Below, piece by piece: positions 43,450-52,560 of a stretch of 64,000 nt of DNA. A program made the position numbers and the translations under genes. This DNA is from Imperialibacter sp040222815 (GTDB taxonomy: Bacteria > Bacteroidota > Bacteroidia > Cytophagales > Cyclobacteriaceae). A model generated the notes under the pieces. It saw only the letters and a program-made list of their open reading frames with translations. It did not search any database and was not told where the DNA came from. The stretch spans positions 186,001-250,000 of the forward strand of contig NZ_JAVKCH010000036.1 of assembly GCF_040222815.1 (NCBI RefSeq), in the 5' to 3' direction. How positions within the stretch are numbered: position 1 is the first letter of the stretch; every line of letters begins with the position of its first letter.

Positions 43450-44140
43450 ATGCATGATTGTTGATGATGAGCCGATTGCCATTCGGGTGATCAGGGGCTA
43501 TCTGCTGCAAATTGGTGGCTTCGAAATAGTGGCTGAGTGCCGCTCGGCCACGGAGGCATTTCAGCTTTTGCGCAGCCATTCCATCGACCTTATTTTTCTC
43601 GATATTCAAATGCCTAAGCTCACAGGTCTCGACTTCCTGAAGGCACTTCAGCACCGACCAAAGGTGATTTTGGTCACGGCCTACCGGGAATATGCCATTG
43701 AGGGTTTTGACCTGGATGTGGTGGATTACCTGCTCAAGCCAGTTTCTCTGGAGCGGTTCATGAAGGCGGTAGATAAATTTTATCAATTGTCGGAGGGCAA
43801 TGCAAAAGTGCAGGCAGCGACCACGCAAACACCAGCGTCAATATTCGTAAAATCAGATAGAAAAACCGTAAAAATAGTGCTGGAGGACATTCTTTACATA
43901 GAAAGCTACAGCGACTATATCAAGATTTTCACCGCTGACGAGACGATCATTACAAAAGAGAGGATTAGCCATATCGAGCATAGCCTACCTGCCGTTTTTG
44001 TCAGAACACATCGGTCATTTGTGATCAACAGTGCACAGATAAAGTCATTTACCAACGAGCACGTCAACGTTGCAGGCAAAGAGGTGCCCATCAGCCGGAG
44101 CTACAAGGAAGAAGTGCTGTTAAGGTTCCAAAGCCTTTAG
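43427..44140 (+). CDS. LytTR-family response regulator
   Basis: A 237-residue protein. The receiver domain (about 7-120) has IVDDEPIA, phospho-acceptor Asp59 in LIFLDIQMPKLTG, VILVTAYREYAIEGFDLDVVDYLLKP and switch residues. The LytTR DNA-binding domain (about 140-237) has FVKSDRKTVKIVLEDILYIESYSDYIKIF and FVRTHRSFVINSAQIKSF. It overlaps the kinase gene by 23 bases and is translationally coupled to it. LytTR regulators bind paired 9-bp direct repeats; none was found nearby with confidence. Confidence 0.92.
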   Translation: MMSEATRKCMIVDDEPIAIRVIRGYLLQIGGFEIVAECRSATEAFQLLRSHSIDLIFLDIQMPKLTGLDFLKALQHRPKVILVTAYREYAIEGFDLDVVDYLLKPVSLERFMKAVDKFYQLSEGNAKVQAATTQTPASIFVKSDRKTVKIVLEDILYIESYSDYIKIFTADETIITKERISHIEHSLPAVFVRTHRSFVINSAQIKSFTNEHVNVAGKEVPISRSYKEEVLLRFQSL

Positions 44141-44167
44141 CCGCTCTCGGGTCCCCCGTTAGCTTGT

Positions 44168-46912
44168 TTAGTTGGTTTTGATCTCTTCGAAATCGTCCTG
44201 GCTGGCTCCCACTGAGAAATGCCGGAAATTGTAGGTAAAAGAAAGCATCACATACCGGTTAAGCACATTCGACTGCGTATCCTCAATGTAAATTTCGGAT
44301 ATATTTCTTCGGATATTGTTGTTCTGCTTCAGGATGTCGTACACATTCAAACTTACTTCACCAAGCTTGTTTTTGAACAACTTTTTACCCACACTCATGT
44401 TCCAAAGAGTGAAGCTGTTGTCGAAACCGGCAGAAAGCCCTGCGTTGATTTGATGCCTCACGTCTGTTCTGAACGTGAAGCCGTTTCCGAAGATCATGTT
44501 GTAGTTGAGCCTGGTAGTTTGAGTGAAGAAGTTATTGTTGAGCGCCGGCCGCAGGCTGTTCTCCACCACATTGTATCTCGACCAGGTGGCCACCCTGAAG
44601 TCGATATTTTCACTGATGTTGCTGCTTAGCGAAAAGCCAAGGCGGTAGTTCCATGAGTTGGCCAGGTTGAGCTCATCGTTGATGAGGCCAGGTCTGCTTG
44701 TATAATTGACTCCACCATTGAAGTTGACATTTGATTTGATCAGCGAGAATGGCTGGCCATAACTCAGGTATGACCTGAATTCCTTGTACCCATCCAGGTT
44801 AACCGGGCTTATGAGCTGAGAGCCTTTCTCGAGTACCACCCCTTCACCAACGGTAGTTTGTTCTTCGGCAATAAAGGTGCTGGTTCCGATATAGTTCCCG
44901 GTGAGTTCGGTGTGGGCATAAACAAACATCGACCTGTTCGTTTCGGGGTTATTTGATCTGATCCTGGTCCTTATTCTGTTGGTATAAGTTTGGTTAAGAT
45001 CTACATTTCCTGTGCGAAGTTGAAGCGGGTTTGAGTTGTCAATAACGTCCTGTAGCTGTCCTATTTGTGGTTCCCTGGTCCAGGTGCGGTAATCTAATTC
45101 GATATTGGTATTGTCCGTAAATTTGTAGCGAAGCCGGGACGATGGCAGCACGCTGTTGAAGCGTCGGTTGAGCGTGTATTCCCTTGGGAACTGCTGGTCA
45201 TTCTTTAGCTTGGCATCCTGATATTCCACTTCTACCTGCGCAGTAAGTTTTTTTAGTGTGTACTGGTAGCCCAGCTCTGTTTCTTGCGTAAAGTAACTGT
45301 TGTCGAAGGTGTTGCTCAGCGCCTGGTCGAGCAGGGTGTAGTCATCAAACTGCTCCGAAAAGTCGTACAGTCTTCTGTCAGAATCATTGATTCTGTCTCC
45401 CATTGTATGTTCCAGTTCAATCCGTCCGTTGGCACCGACGGGCTCAGTATAGGAAGCGTTGACCCTCCAGTCGTGCCCCCTTCGGTTCCACTCAATATTT
45501 TGCTTGAGCAACTCACTGCTGTCAGCCGACTGATAGAAAATATTTTCAGCCAGTCTGTACCTGTCATCGGTGTTGATGTGAAAGCCGTTTCGGAGGTTGA
45601 TGGTGAACGCCCTGCCCTTTTTTTCAAATTGATGGTTGTACATCAGGTTATTGAAGTAGTCTAAATCGAAAAGATCGAATGAAGAGCTGTTTTCGGTTTG
45701 ATTCAAAGGGCCAAAGTCGGTTGTTGTGCGACCGAGGAAGTTGGAGTTGCGGATGTTGTTGCCGAAGGAAGCAGATGGCCGCCAGATGATCCTGTTGTTG
45801 TCGTTGATCTTGTAGTCAACTTTCATAAACACCCGGTGTTCGGCGTTAGTGGCATTGTTGTAGCTGCTTTCTGAGTAAACCTGCCCTGAGTCGGACGGGA
45901 GCACATATTCTCTGAACCTGGTTTGGGTGGTTTCATCCTTCCTGTGATTGTACAGATAGCTGCCACTTACCTCCAGTGACTTTGCCCAGGTATCTGCAAA
46001 GTTCACTGCGATGGCGTTGTTATTGATGATTCCATCCTGGGTCCTGCTGTCGGCACTTGCATTGGGGCTTGCCGAGTAGTTGAGAATATTGATGTTGTTA
46101 CTCAGGCCCGAGATAGTTACCCGACGGTCGCCATTGAACATGTTGAGGTTAGCGCCTGCCATGTACCGTTGATCAGTACCAGCTCCCACCGACGTTTTTC
46201 CAAACTGCCCTCTTCTGCGATTAGGTTTCGTAATGATATTAATGGTCTTTATTCTTTCGCCATCGTCGAACCCCGTTAGCTCGCTCTGATCGCTCTTTTT
46301 GTCAAACACCTGAATACTTTCTATAACGGAGGCTGGCAAACTTTGCAAGGCTGCCTGCACGTCCCCACCAAAGAATGGCTTCCCATCGATAAGAATTCGT
46401 TGAACATTTTCGCCCTGGGCTTGCATCACGCCATCCACCATAGCAATGCCCGGCATCTTTTGTACCAGGTCTTCAGCGCTGGCGTCGGGCACTGTTTTGA
46501 AAGCCACGGCATTGAAAACGGACGTATCTCCTTTCTGCTCACTCATCATCGCCTGAGCGGTGACTTTTACTTCTTCAAGCGTAGTGGTTTCTTCTTCGAG
46601 TAAAATGTCTCCAAAGGAAATATCCTTTGCACCGACTGTTACATTTTTTATCACCGTCTGATAACCTATGTATTGAAACTGAAATCTGTAGCTACCCGGT
46701 TCTACTTTTTCCAGTTTGAATTTTCCTTCGAGATCAGTTACCACCCCCATTGAGGCTGGGGGAGAGCTTAGTTTTTCACCCAGCACGGTGGCACCAGGTA
46801 GGCCGGAGTAATCGTTGGCTCCTTTTATTGTTCCCGAAATGGAGACTGTTTGGCCATGGGCAGCAAGAAACGAAAACAACAGGGATATAATGGTAAGAAG
46901 TCTTAACATCAA
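44168..46912 (-). CDS. Outer-membrane beta-barrel protein with CarboxypepD_reg domain
   Basis: A 914-residue protein of the TonB-dependent-receptor-like OMP_b-brl_3 type. A signal peptide (about 1-20) is followed by a carboxypeptidase-regulatory-like domain (22-110, SISGTIKGANDYSGLPGATV), then a plug-like domain (about 120-220, AEDLVQKMPGIAMVDG, RILIDGKPFFGG). A long barrel of alternating aromatic strands fills the rest. A TonB box is not obvious. Such proteins import or export ligands or act as surface receptors; the ligand is unknown. The gene converges with the LytTR pair. Confidence 0.88.
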   Translation of the reverse strand: MMLRLLTIISLLFSFLAAHGQTVSISGTIKGANDYSGLPGATVLGEKLSSPPASMGVVTDLEGKFKLEKVEPGSYRFQFQYIGYQTVIKNVTVGAKDISFGDILLEEETTTLEEVKVTAQAMMSEQKGDTSVFNAVAFKTVPDASAEDLVQKMPGIAMVDGVMQAQGENVQRILIDGKPFFGGDVQAALQSLPASVIESIQVFDKKSDQSELTGFDDGERIKTINIITKPNRRRGQFGKTSVGAGTDQRYMAGANLNMFNGDRRVTISGLSNNINILNYSASPNASADSRTQDGIINNNAIAVNFADTWAKSLEVSGSYLYNHRKDETTQTRFREYVLPSDSGQVYSESSYNNATNAEHRVFMKVDYKINDNNRIIWRPSASFGNNIRNSNFLGRTTTDFGPLNQTENSSSFDLFDLDYFNNLMYNHQFEKKGRAFTINLRNGFHINTDDRYRLAENIFYQSADSSELLKQNIEWNRRGHDWRVNASYTEPVGANGRIELEHTMGDRINDSDRRLYDFSEQFDDYTLLDQALSNTFDNSYFTQETELGYQYTLKKLTAQVEVEYQDAKLKNDQQFPREYTLNRRFNSVLPSSRLRYKFTDNTNIELDYRTWTREPQIGQLQDVIDNSNPLQLRTGNVDLNQTYTNRIRTRIRSNNPETNRSMFVYAHTELTGNYIGTSTFIAEEQTTVGEGVVLEKGSQLISPVNLDGYKEFRSYLSYGQPFSLIKSNVNFNGGVNYTSRPGLINDELNLANSWNYRLGFSLSSNISENIDFRVATWSRYNVVENSLRPALNNNFFTQTTRLNYNMIFGNGFTFRTDVRHQINAGLSAGFDNSFTLWNMSVGKKLFKNKLGEVSLNVYDILKQNNNIRRNISEIYIEDTQSNVLNRYVMLSFTYNFRHFSVGASQDDFEEIKTN

Positions 46913-47361
46913 ATAGTTATGCTAGTAGTATAAAAATAGGAAATAAGTGTACCTGTGCTTTGATAACTATTCTTCAAAGTCATTATTTAGGACACGTTTA
47001 AGCTATTGAGTATATGATGTAGCTATTTTCTGTCGGCCAAATTCAGCGCCCGATAGAGTGTGTAACCAGTCTATAAAAGTAGGCTCCACATTAGAATAGT
47101 GAAATTGTAATTTTTTAAAATGCTATTTCACCGGTTGAATGGTACGGAGTTGTTAAAAATTGTCACGAAATGCTGCCAGGTGAAACACTGGAGTTCTTTA
47201 TGCGGTTAGTCGTGCCCAATGGATGGAATAGCCACGCCTTACAGTTACTTTGCCCAGCTGCACTCACGTATGGGCCACAAACATAAAATGGGAGGGAAGG
47301 GAAGAAGGAAAAAAAGCCGGATGGAGAAGAGCTTTATCCGTTAAAAAGGAAAAAGGAGAGC
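46913..47361. other. Gene-free 449-base stretch
   Basis: AT-rich next to the barrel gene start, where its promoter should be, and purine-rich before gldC. I saw no open frame of note, no clear repeat and no RNA fold that I would defend. Confidence 0.4.
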
Positions 47362-47373
47362 TTATTGCTCCCC
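47355..47373 (-). terminator. Terminator overlapping the gldC stop codon
   Basis: On the minus strand GGGGAGC pairs with GCTCTCC (one G-T) around AATAA, followed by TTTTTCCTTTTT. The stop codon TAA lies in the loop, so translation and termination signals overlap. Confidence 0.8.
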
Positions 47374-47697
47374 TTCTTTTTGCAGGTAAGTAACCAGTTT
47401 GTCACATAATGCATTCATTTCTTGCGACATAAATTCGTCTCCAGTGGCATTGAGCACGCTCTGCGCCATGCCGCCGATGCAGTCTATATAGAAACGTTTC
47501 ATGTCGGGCACTTCCATATCTTTCGTCCATAAATCGATGCGGAGCGTGTTTTTTTGGTCGGCATCCCACAAGGCCAGGGCTATGGCGTTGGTTTCGCTGA
47601 GCTCTTCACCCGCCTTTTCGTCGGCATCCCAGATTATTTTCTCCGGGACACGGTTTTCGTCCATTTCAACAGTAAAACGTATTTCTGACTTGTTCAT
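47362..47697 (-). CDS. gldC: Gliding motility protein GldC
   Basis: 111 residues from the ATG at 47697 (MNKSEIRFTVEMDENRVPEKIIWDADE). The longer reading upstream overlaps the M48 gene and is rejected. The block NAIALALWDADQKNTLRIDLWTKDMEVPDMKRF is diagnostic of GldC, a cytoplasmic protein needed for full gliding motility in Flavobacterium and found across Bacteroidota, including non-gliders. Its biochemical role is not settled. It lies 10 bases after the M48 peptidase gene and is probably co-transcribed with it. Confidence 0.9.
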   Translation of the reverse strand: MNKSEIRFTVEMDENRVPEKIIWDADEKAGEELSETNAIALALWDADQKNTLRIDLWTKDMEVPDMKRFYIDCIGGMAQSVLNATGDEFMSQEMNALCDKLVTYLQKEGEQ

Positions 47698-47707
47698 TAA
47701 TGCTTTA

Positions 47708-48529
47708 TTATTCAGGTAAACTATTCTTAAAGTCCTCGTAAGAGGCAGGCGCAAGTGGAGCGGTGTCGCAGCCCAGCTCGGTCGCTTTGGCATTGATGTC
47801 TTCCACTCTTGACGCAGGATCTGGGTGTGTGCTAAGAAACTTCGGTGTTTTGCCAGCCTGATCGCTATCGATTAGTTTTTGAAAGAAGCTATAGGCGCCA
47901 TTGCAGGCGTATTTGCCCTCTGCCAGGTAAATCACAGAATACTCGTCAGCCTCTGATTCGTTGTCACGGCTAAATGCCAGGGTGGTTGCATTTCCGGCAA
48001 CAGCTCCAGCAATTTCTGCCAGCTTTGAAGGGTTTTGGCCAAGGATAACGTTGAGTACCAGTTGAAGACCATATGCCTTCTGCATCTGCTGCATACTGTG
48101 TCTTCTATCGGCGTGGGCAAGCTCATGCCCCATTACGCCAGCCAAGTCGTCTTCCTGCTCAAGGTATTTGATTAAACCTGTGTATACGTAAATGTACCCG
48201 CCAGGCGTAGCAAATGCGTTGAGTACTTCGTCATCATGGATAATGTGGATTTTCCAGGCAAATTCATCTTTATATTCGATTTTGCCACTGTTTAAGATTT
48301 CGTCTGTTATTCCCTGAAGGTAGGCATACGCTTCAACATACTCTGTCTCGTCCAAAACCGGGTATTCAGCCGGGTTGGCAGCAATTTCATCACTTACCTG
48401 CTTACCCAGGTCAATATCATTTTGCAAAGAGAAGAAAACAGGCAATCCACCACCATCGTCATCATCTTTTTTACAAGCAACTATGGCCAAAAGAAGACCT
48501 GCAATCCAAAAGCTTTTAAGAATTTTCAT
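47708..48529 (-). CDS. M48-family metallopeptidase lipoprotein
   Basis: A 273-residue lipoprotein (signal ending AIVAC, Cys19, then KKDDDDGGG) with a gluzincin domain. HELAH is at 135-139 within GVMGHELAHADRRHSMQQM, and the third zinc ligand Glu is in NESEADEYSV. NAFATPGGYIYVYTGL, typical of the BepA/YcaL-like M48 group, precedes it. These peptidases degrade misassembled outer-membrane proteins in the periplasm. First of a two-gene unit with gldC, which hints at a link to envelope or gliding-machinery quality control (inference). Confidence 0.9.
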   Translation of the reverse strand: MKILKSFWIAGLLLAIVACKKDDDDGGGLPVFFSLQNDIDLGKQVSDEIAANPAEYPVLDETEYVEAYAYLQGITDEILNSGKIEYKDEFAWKIHIIHDDEVLNAFATPGGYIYVYTGLIKYLEQEDDLAGVMGHELAHADRRHSMQQMQKAYGLQLVLNVILGQNPSKLAEIAGAVAGNATTLAFSRDNESEADEYSVIYLAEGKYACNGAYSFFQKLIDSDQAGKTPKFLSTHPDPASRVEDINAKATELGCDTAPLAPASYEDFKNSLPE

Positions 48530-48540
48530 TTATGTTATGT

Positions 48541-49203
48541 TTAATTAATCCTCATTTCAGGAATCTCACCTACTACAATAAGCTTGCCAGCTGTGGAAGC
48601 TTTTATTTCTTCCACACTCACGCCCGGAGCTCTTTCGAGCAGCTTGAACCCGCCTTCCGGCAGCACTTCCAGCACGGCGAGGTCGCTTACTATTTTCTTC
48701 ACACATCGAATACCCGTCAAAGGTAGTGTACACTCCTTTAATAATTTCGATTGGCCATCTTTGCTTTTGTGTTGCATAGCCACTATGATATTCTCAGCAG
48801 AAGCAACCAGGTCCATCGCTCCCCCCATGCCCTTCACCATTTTGCCGGGGATTTTCCAGTTGGCGATGTCACCATTTTCCGACACCTCCATAGCACCCAA
48901 AATAGTCAAATGTATATGCCCCCCACGGATCATGGCAAAGCTGTCGGCCGAACTGAAAAGGGAAGAGCCAGGTATCATAGACACTGTTTGTTTCCCAGCA
49001 TTGATCAAGTCGGCATCTACTTCATCTTCAGTAGGGAAGGGGCCAATGCCCAGCAGGCCATTTTCCGATTGCAGCACCACGTCGATGCCCTCAGGAAGGT
49101 AGTTGGCCACCAGGGTAGGGATACCTATGCCCAGGTTGATGTACATGCCATCCTTTACCTCCTGGGCTATTCTTTTGGCTATGGCTATTTTATCTAATCC
49201 CAT
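48541..49203 (-). CDS. scoB: 3-oxoacid CoA-transferase subunit B
   Basis: A 220-residue subunit. It opens AKRIAQEVKDGMYINLGIGIPTLVANYLP and carries VLQSENGLLGIGP, whose Glu is the catalytic residue forming the enzyme-CoA thioester; GGHIHLTILGAMEVS and GMGGAMDLV are further family blocks. With subunit A it transfers CoA from succinyl-CoA to acetoacetate, feeding ketone-body or fatty-acid breakdown products into acetyl-CoA. Downstream of subunit A by 25 bases. The AtoA naming would be equally fair. Confidence 0.92.
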   Translation of the reverse strand: MGLDKIAIAKRIAQEVKDGMYINLGIGIPTLVANYLPEGIDVVLQSENGLLGIGPFPTEDEVDADLINAGKQTVSMIPGSSLFSSADSFAMIRGGHIHLTILGAMEVSENGDIANWKIPGKMVKGMGGAMDLVASAENIIVAMQHKSKDGQSKLLKECTLPLTGIRCVKKIVSDLAVLEVLPEGGFKLLERAPGVSVEEIKASTAGKLIVVGEIPEMRIN

Positions 49204-49228
49204 TGGTTCAATATTTAAACGGCTACAG

Positions 49229-49927
49229 TTATGCCTGGCGAATTGTTCTTTGCTCGATGCGTTTTTCGTAGTTCACGCCCTGGAAAATTCGCTGAACGAA
49301 AACTCCCGGCGTATGAATGTCGTTGGGGTTGAGCGTACCGGCAGGTACCAGCTCTTCTACTTCAGCAATTGTAATCCGGCCAGCGGTGGCCATCATAGGG
49401 TTGAAATTCCTGGCCGTGCCTTTAAAAATCAGGTTCCCGGCGGTGTCTCCCTTCCAGGCTTTTACCAGCGAAAAGTCTGCTTTGAGCCAGGCTTCCAATA
49501 AATATTTCTTTCCGTCAAATTCCCTTACTTCTTTTCCCTCGGCCACTTCGGTGCCGTAACCGGCGGGGGTGAAGAAGGCTGGGATGCCAGCGCCGCCTGC
49601 TCTTATTCTTTCGGCCAGCGTACCCTGAGGAACCAGGTCTACCTCCAGTTCACCACTCAGTAGCTGCCGCTCAAACTCGGCATTTTCTCCTACATAAGAG
49701 GAAACCATTTTTTTGACTTGCCTTGTTTTCAGCAGCAACCCAATGCCGAAGTCATCCACACCAGCATTGTTTGAAATACATGTGAGGTTTTTCACGCCGC
49801 TTGAAAGTAGGGCAGATATGCAGTTTTCGGGGATGCCACAAAGCCCGAAGCCGCCTAGCATTAACACCGAGCCGTTCTGGATGTCGGCCACTGCTTCGTC
49901 GGCATTTTTCACAACTTTGCTAATCAT
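49229..49927 (-). CDS. scoA: 3-oxoacid CoA-transferase subunit A
   Basis: A 232-residue subunit. The CoA-binding loop is in LMLGGFGLCGIPENCISALL, and GTLAERIRAGGAGIPAFFTPAGYGT and FKGTARNFNPMMATAGRITIAEVEELV are classic blocks of the family. It is the first gene of the A-B pair and starts 8 bases after the end of ribF, so the two units may be partly co-transcribed with the ribF operon. Confidence 0.92.
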   Translation of the reverse strand: MISKVVKNADEAVADIQNGSVLMLGGFGLCGIPENCISALLSSGVKNLTCISNNAGVDDFGIGLLLKTRQVKKMVSSYVGENAEFERQLLSGELEVDLVPQGTLAERIRAGGAGIPAFFTPAGYGTEVAEGKEVREFDGKKYLLEAWLKADFSLVKAWKGDTAGNLIFKGTARNFNPMMATAGRITIAEVEELVPAGTLNPNDIHTPGVFVQRIFQGVNYEKRIEQRTIRQA

Positions 49928-49935
49928 AGGTGCAA

Positions 49936-50868
49936 TTATTTAAGCTGTTTCAATACTTTGATCGCCTGCCCTCTGTCTAAGGCTAGTTGATGCTTGAGCA
50001 TTTCCAGGCTATCGAACCGCTGGTCCTTTCTCAGAAGCGCTACAAAGTTTACCCGGATTCGTTCTCCGTAGATTGACTGATCAAAGTTAAAAATATTTAC
50101 CTCAATAGTTTTGGGTGAGGCTTGCAGCGTGGGTCTGTTGCCTATGTAAAGCATCCCATCAAAGCTCATTCCTTTGAAATCAACGGTCACCGCATAAATG
50201 CCATCGGCAGGGATCAGTTTAAAGGTTTCTTCAACGTGCAAATTGGCAGTGGGGAAGCCCAAGCCTGTCCCTATATTGTCGCCCTTCACTACTTCGCCTT
50301 CGAGCATATAGTGATAACCCAGAAATTCGTTGGCATGTTCAATATTGCCTTCCATGAGTGCTTTGCGAACCTTGGTTGAGCTTATGCCAATATGGTCAAT
50401 GTCCTGCCGGGGTATTTCTTCGACTTCAAACCCGTATTGAGAAGCATTTTCCTGTAGGTACTCAAAGCTACCTTCACGGTTTTTGCCAAACTTGTGGTCA
50501 TATCCTATAATGAGTTTTTTGGTGCCCAGCGCATCTACCAGCACTTGCCTGATGAACGCATCACCAGTTAGCTCTGAGAACTCTTTTGTAAATGGGATCT
50601 TAACGAGAAAGTCGATGCCAGATTTTCTGAACAACTCCTCTTTTTCTTTCCAGGTAGAAAGAAGTTTGAGTGTGGATGCATCGCCTAATATGAACTTTGG
50701 ATGAGGCCAGAAGGTGATAACAACAGATTTACCATTGTGAATGCTGGCTTGTTCGCATACCTGTTGCAAAATAGCCTTATGTCCTACATGCACGCCATCG
50801 AAAGTGCCGGCGGTAACAACCATGTAGCCATCATGATCAAGCCTTGCAATGCCCTCAACTACTTTCAT
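49936..50868 (-). CDS. ribF: Bifunctional riboflavin kinase/FMN adenylyltransferase
   Basis: A 310-residue cytoplasmic enzyme making FMN and FAD. The N-terminal nucleotidyltransferase has TAGTFDGVHVGHKAIL (HxGH-type motif) and the later ISSTKVRKAL. The C-terminal riboflavin kinase has GDNIGTGLGFPTANLHVEE and EVNIFNFDQSIYGERIRVNF. Complete length. It overlaps truB by 14 bases and is the last gene of the ftsX-DUF3098-uppP-truB-ribF run. Confidence 0.95.
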   Translation of the reverse strand: MKVVEGIARLDHDGYMVVTAGTFDGVHVGHKAILQQVCEQASIHNGKSVVITFWPHPKFILGDASTLKLLSTWKEKEELFRKSGIDFLVKIPFTKEFSELTGDAFIRQVLVDALGTKKLIIGYDHKFGKNREGSFEYLQENASQYGFEVEEIPRQDIDHIGISSTKVRKALMEGNIEHANEFLGYHYMLEGEVVKGDNIGTGLGFPTANLHVEETFKLIPADGIYAVTVDFKGMSFDGMLYIGNRPTLQASPKTIEVNIFNFDQSIYGERIRVNFVALLRKDQRFDSLEMLKHQLALDRGQAIKVLKQLK

Positions 50869-51556
50869 TTCCTGGCTTTGATGTAAAAATATTGCTGAAC
50901 TCTTCTATGGTAAAAGCATCTTCAACCTGATAATCACCTATAGAGTTCCTTCGAAGGGCAGACATATAGGCACCCACGCCAAGCTTTTCACCTATGTCTC
51001 TCACCAGACTTCGGATATAGGTGCCCTTAGAGCACTCTACAACAAACTCCACTTCCGGAAGATTTATGCGCAACATCTGTAGTGAGTAAATAGTTACTTC
51101 ACGTGCTTTCAGTTCAAGTGTTTCATTTTTTCGGGCACTTTCGTAGGCTCGTTTACCGTCCACCTTGATGGCAGAATAGATGGGCGGCACTTGCTCAATA
51201 ACTCCCTGAAAGGTGTCGAGAACCCCAGCTACCTGCTCTGATGACAGATGGCTTGTGTCTGTCTCACTGTCAAAAGCCGTTTCCAGGTCAACGCTTGGGG
51301 TCGTTTTGCCCAGTACCAGTGTGCAGGTATACTTTTTTCTTTGTTCCTGAATCTGGTTGATGGTTTTAGTGGCTTTGCCTGTGCAGATGATCAGCAGGCC
51401 TGTAGCCAGAGGATCGAGCGTTCCTGCATGGCCCACTTTCTTTATCCTGATTGTGTTGCGAACTTTCTTTACAACATCAAAAGAGGTCCATTCTTTAGGT
51501 TTATCTATACCGATGGTCTCTCCGGCCTCAAAGTCGTAATGCTTCTTTCCTTTCAC
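50855..51556 (-). CDS. truB: tRNA pseudouridine(55) synthase
   Basis: A 233-residue enzyme making pseudouridine 55 in the T-loop of tRNAs. Catalytic Asp48 is in GHAGTLDPLATGLL. The start GIDKPKEWTSFDVV, the PPIYSAIKVDGKRAYESAR block and VECSKGTYIRSLVRDIGEKLG are typical. The C-terminal PUA domain is short or lacking, as in other Bacteroidota versions. It overlaps uppP by 4 bases and ribF by 14. Confidence 0.95.
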   Translation of the reverse strand: MKGKKHYDFEAGETIGIDKPKEWTSFDVVKKVRNTIRIKKVGHAGTLDPLATGLLIICTGKATKTINQIQEQRKKYTCTLVLGKTTPSVDLETAFDSETDTSHLSSEQVAGVLDTFQGVIEQVPPIYSAIKVDGKRAYESARKNETLELKAREVTIYSLQMLRINLPEVEFVVECSKGTYIRSLVRDIGEKLGVGAYMSALRRNSIGDYQVEDAFTIEEFSNIFTSKPGNESS

Positions 51557-52344
51557 AGGCTAACAAATATGGCAACAAGACCTACAATAAGGCAGTAAAC
51601 AGCGAAGTAGATTAGTTTGCCCTTCCTTACTATGCTAATCATCCATTGGCAGGCTGCCATGCCTGAAACAAAAGCAGCCAGGAAGCCTAGTGATAAGGCA
51701 GTAGCACTAACCTGGCTGGCAATTTCCGGAGTCTTCAAGAAATCAAGCAGTTTAAGGAAAGCAGCTCCCAGGATTGGCACCAACACCATAAGGAAGCTGA
51801 ATCTGGTCACAACATCCTTTTTGATGCCCAGCAACAGCCCAGTGGAGATAGTGGCACCTGATCTTGAAATACCAGGAAGAATTGCAATGGCCTGAGCGAT
51901 GCCTACAGCAAACGCCTTGGGAAAAGTTAGCTCTCCTTCATTGTTCTTTTTAAAGTGGGTGAAAGCCAACAGCGCCGCTGTTACTATCAACATTGACCCG
52001 ACCAGCATGATTCGGCCACCAAAGAAGGATTCGACCTGATCTTCAAAAAAAACGCCTACGATACCTACCGGAATGATGGATAAGGCTATTTGAAAAACGA
52101 ATTTGGTGGAGTCGTTCCATTGAAATTTAAACAACTCAACGATGAGTTGTAGAATGTCCTTTCTGTAGATGACAATCGTGCTTAGTGCAGTTGCGGCATG
52201 CACAACAATGGAGAACAGGAGGTTGTCTTCAGATTGTATGCCGAAGATGGCGGTTCCGATTTCAATATGGCCGCTGCTGCTAACCGGCAAAAACTCGGTT
52301 AGTCCCTGAACGATGCCAAGGACAATGGCTTCCCAAACGTTCAT
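51553..52344 (-). CDS. uppP: Undecaprenyl-diphosphate phosphatase
   Basis: A 263-residue inner-membrane enzyme recycling the lipid carrier of peptidoglycan and O-antigen synthesis. Motifs GLTEFLPVSSSGH near the N-terminus and LPGISRSGATIS in the middle hold the catalytic Glu, Ser and Arg. Seven or eight membrane helices. It overlaps both neighbours by 4 bases. Also known as BacA; family overexpression gives bacitracin tolerance. Confidence 0.95.
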   Translation of the reverse strand: MNVWEAIVLGIVQGLTEFLPVSSSGHIEIGTAIFGIQSEDNLLFSIVVHAATALSTIVIYRKDILQLIVELFKFQWNDSTKFVFQIALSIIPVGIVGVFFEDQVESFFGGRIMLVGSMLIVTAALLAFTHFKKNNEGELTFPKAFAVGIAQAIAILPGISRSGATISTGLLLGIKKDVVTRFSFLMVLVPILGAAFLKLLDFLKTPEIASQVSATALSLGFLAAFVSGMAACQWMISIVRKGKLIYFAVYCLIVGLVAIFVSL

Positions 52345-52556
52345 TTACTCTCTTTGGGCTGATAAAAAATCGCAAAAAATTCGATAATGAAGCCGGCGAG
52401 CACGGTAAGGGGGCCAAGTGTTAACCCGGCAAACCCGAAACCATAAGGCTCAGTATCGAGTGTCATGATAATAAAGCCAAGACACAATACTAATACCCCG
52501 GCAATCATGATGATGTAGTTGATCTTCTGGAATGGAAACTTTTCTTTGTTGCTCAT
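52341..52556 (-). CDS. DUF3098 small membrane protein
   Basis: A 71-residue protein with two membrane helices (about 13-31 and 44-64) joined by TLDTEPYGFGFAGLTLG. The N-terminal FPFQKINYIIMIAGV is typical of DUF3098. It is found almost only in Bacteroidota and nearly always between ftsX and uppP, as here. Function unknown; the fixed position suggests a link to division or cell-wall lipid cycling. It overlaps uppP by 4 bases and lies 4 bases after ftsX. Confidence 0.88.
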   Translation of the reverse strand: MSNKEKFPFQKINYIIMIAGVLVLCLGFIIMTLDTEPYGFGFAGLTLGPLTVLAGFIIEFFAIFYQPKESK

Positions 52557-52560
52557 TTCT

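Noticed and set aside
46913..47361. Possible small RNA or riboswitch in the 449-base gap
   Set aside because: No stable, patterned fold or known riboswitch core could be traced by eye.
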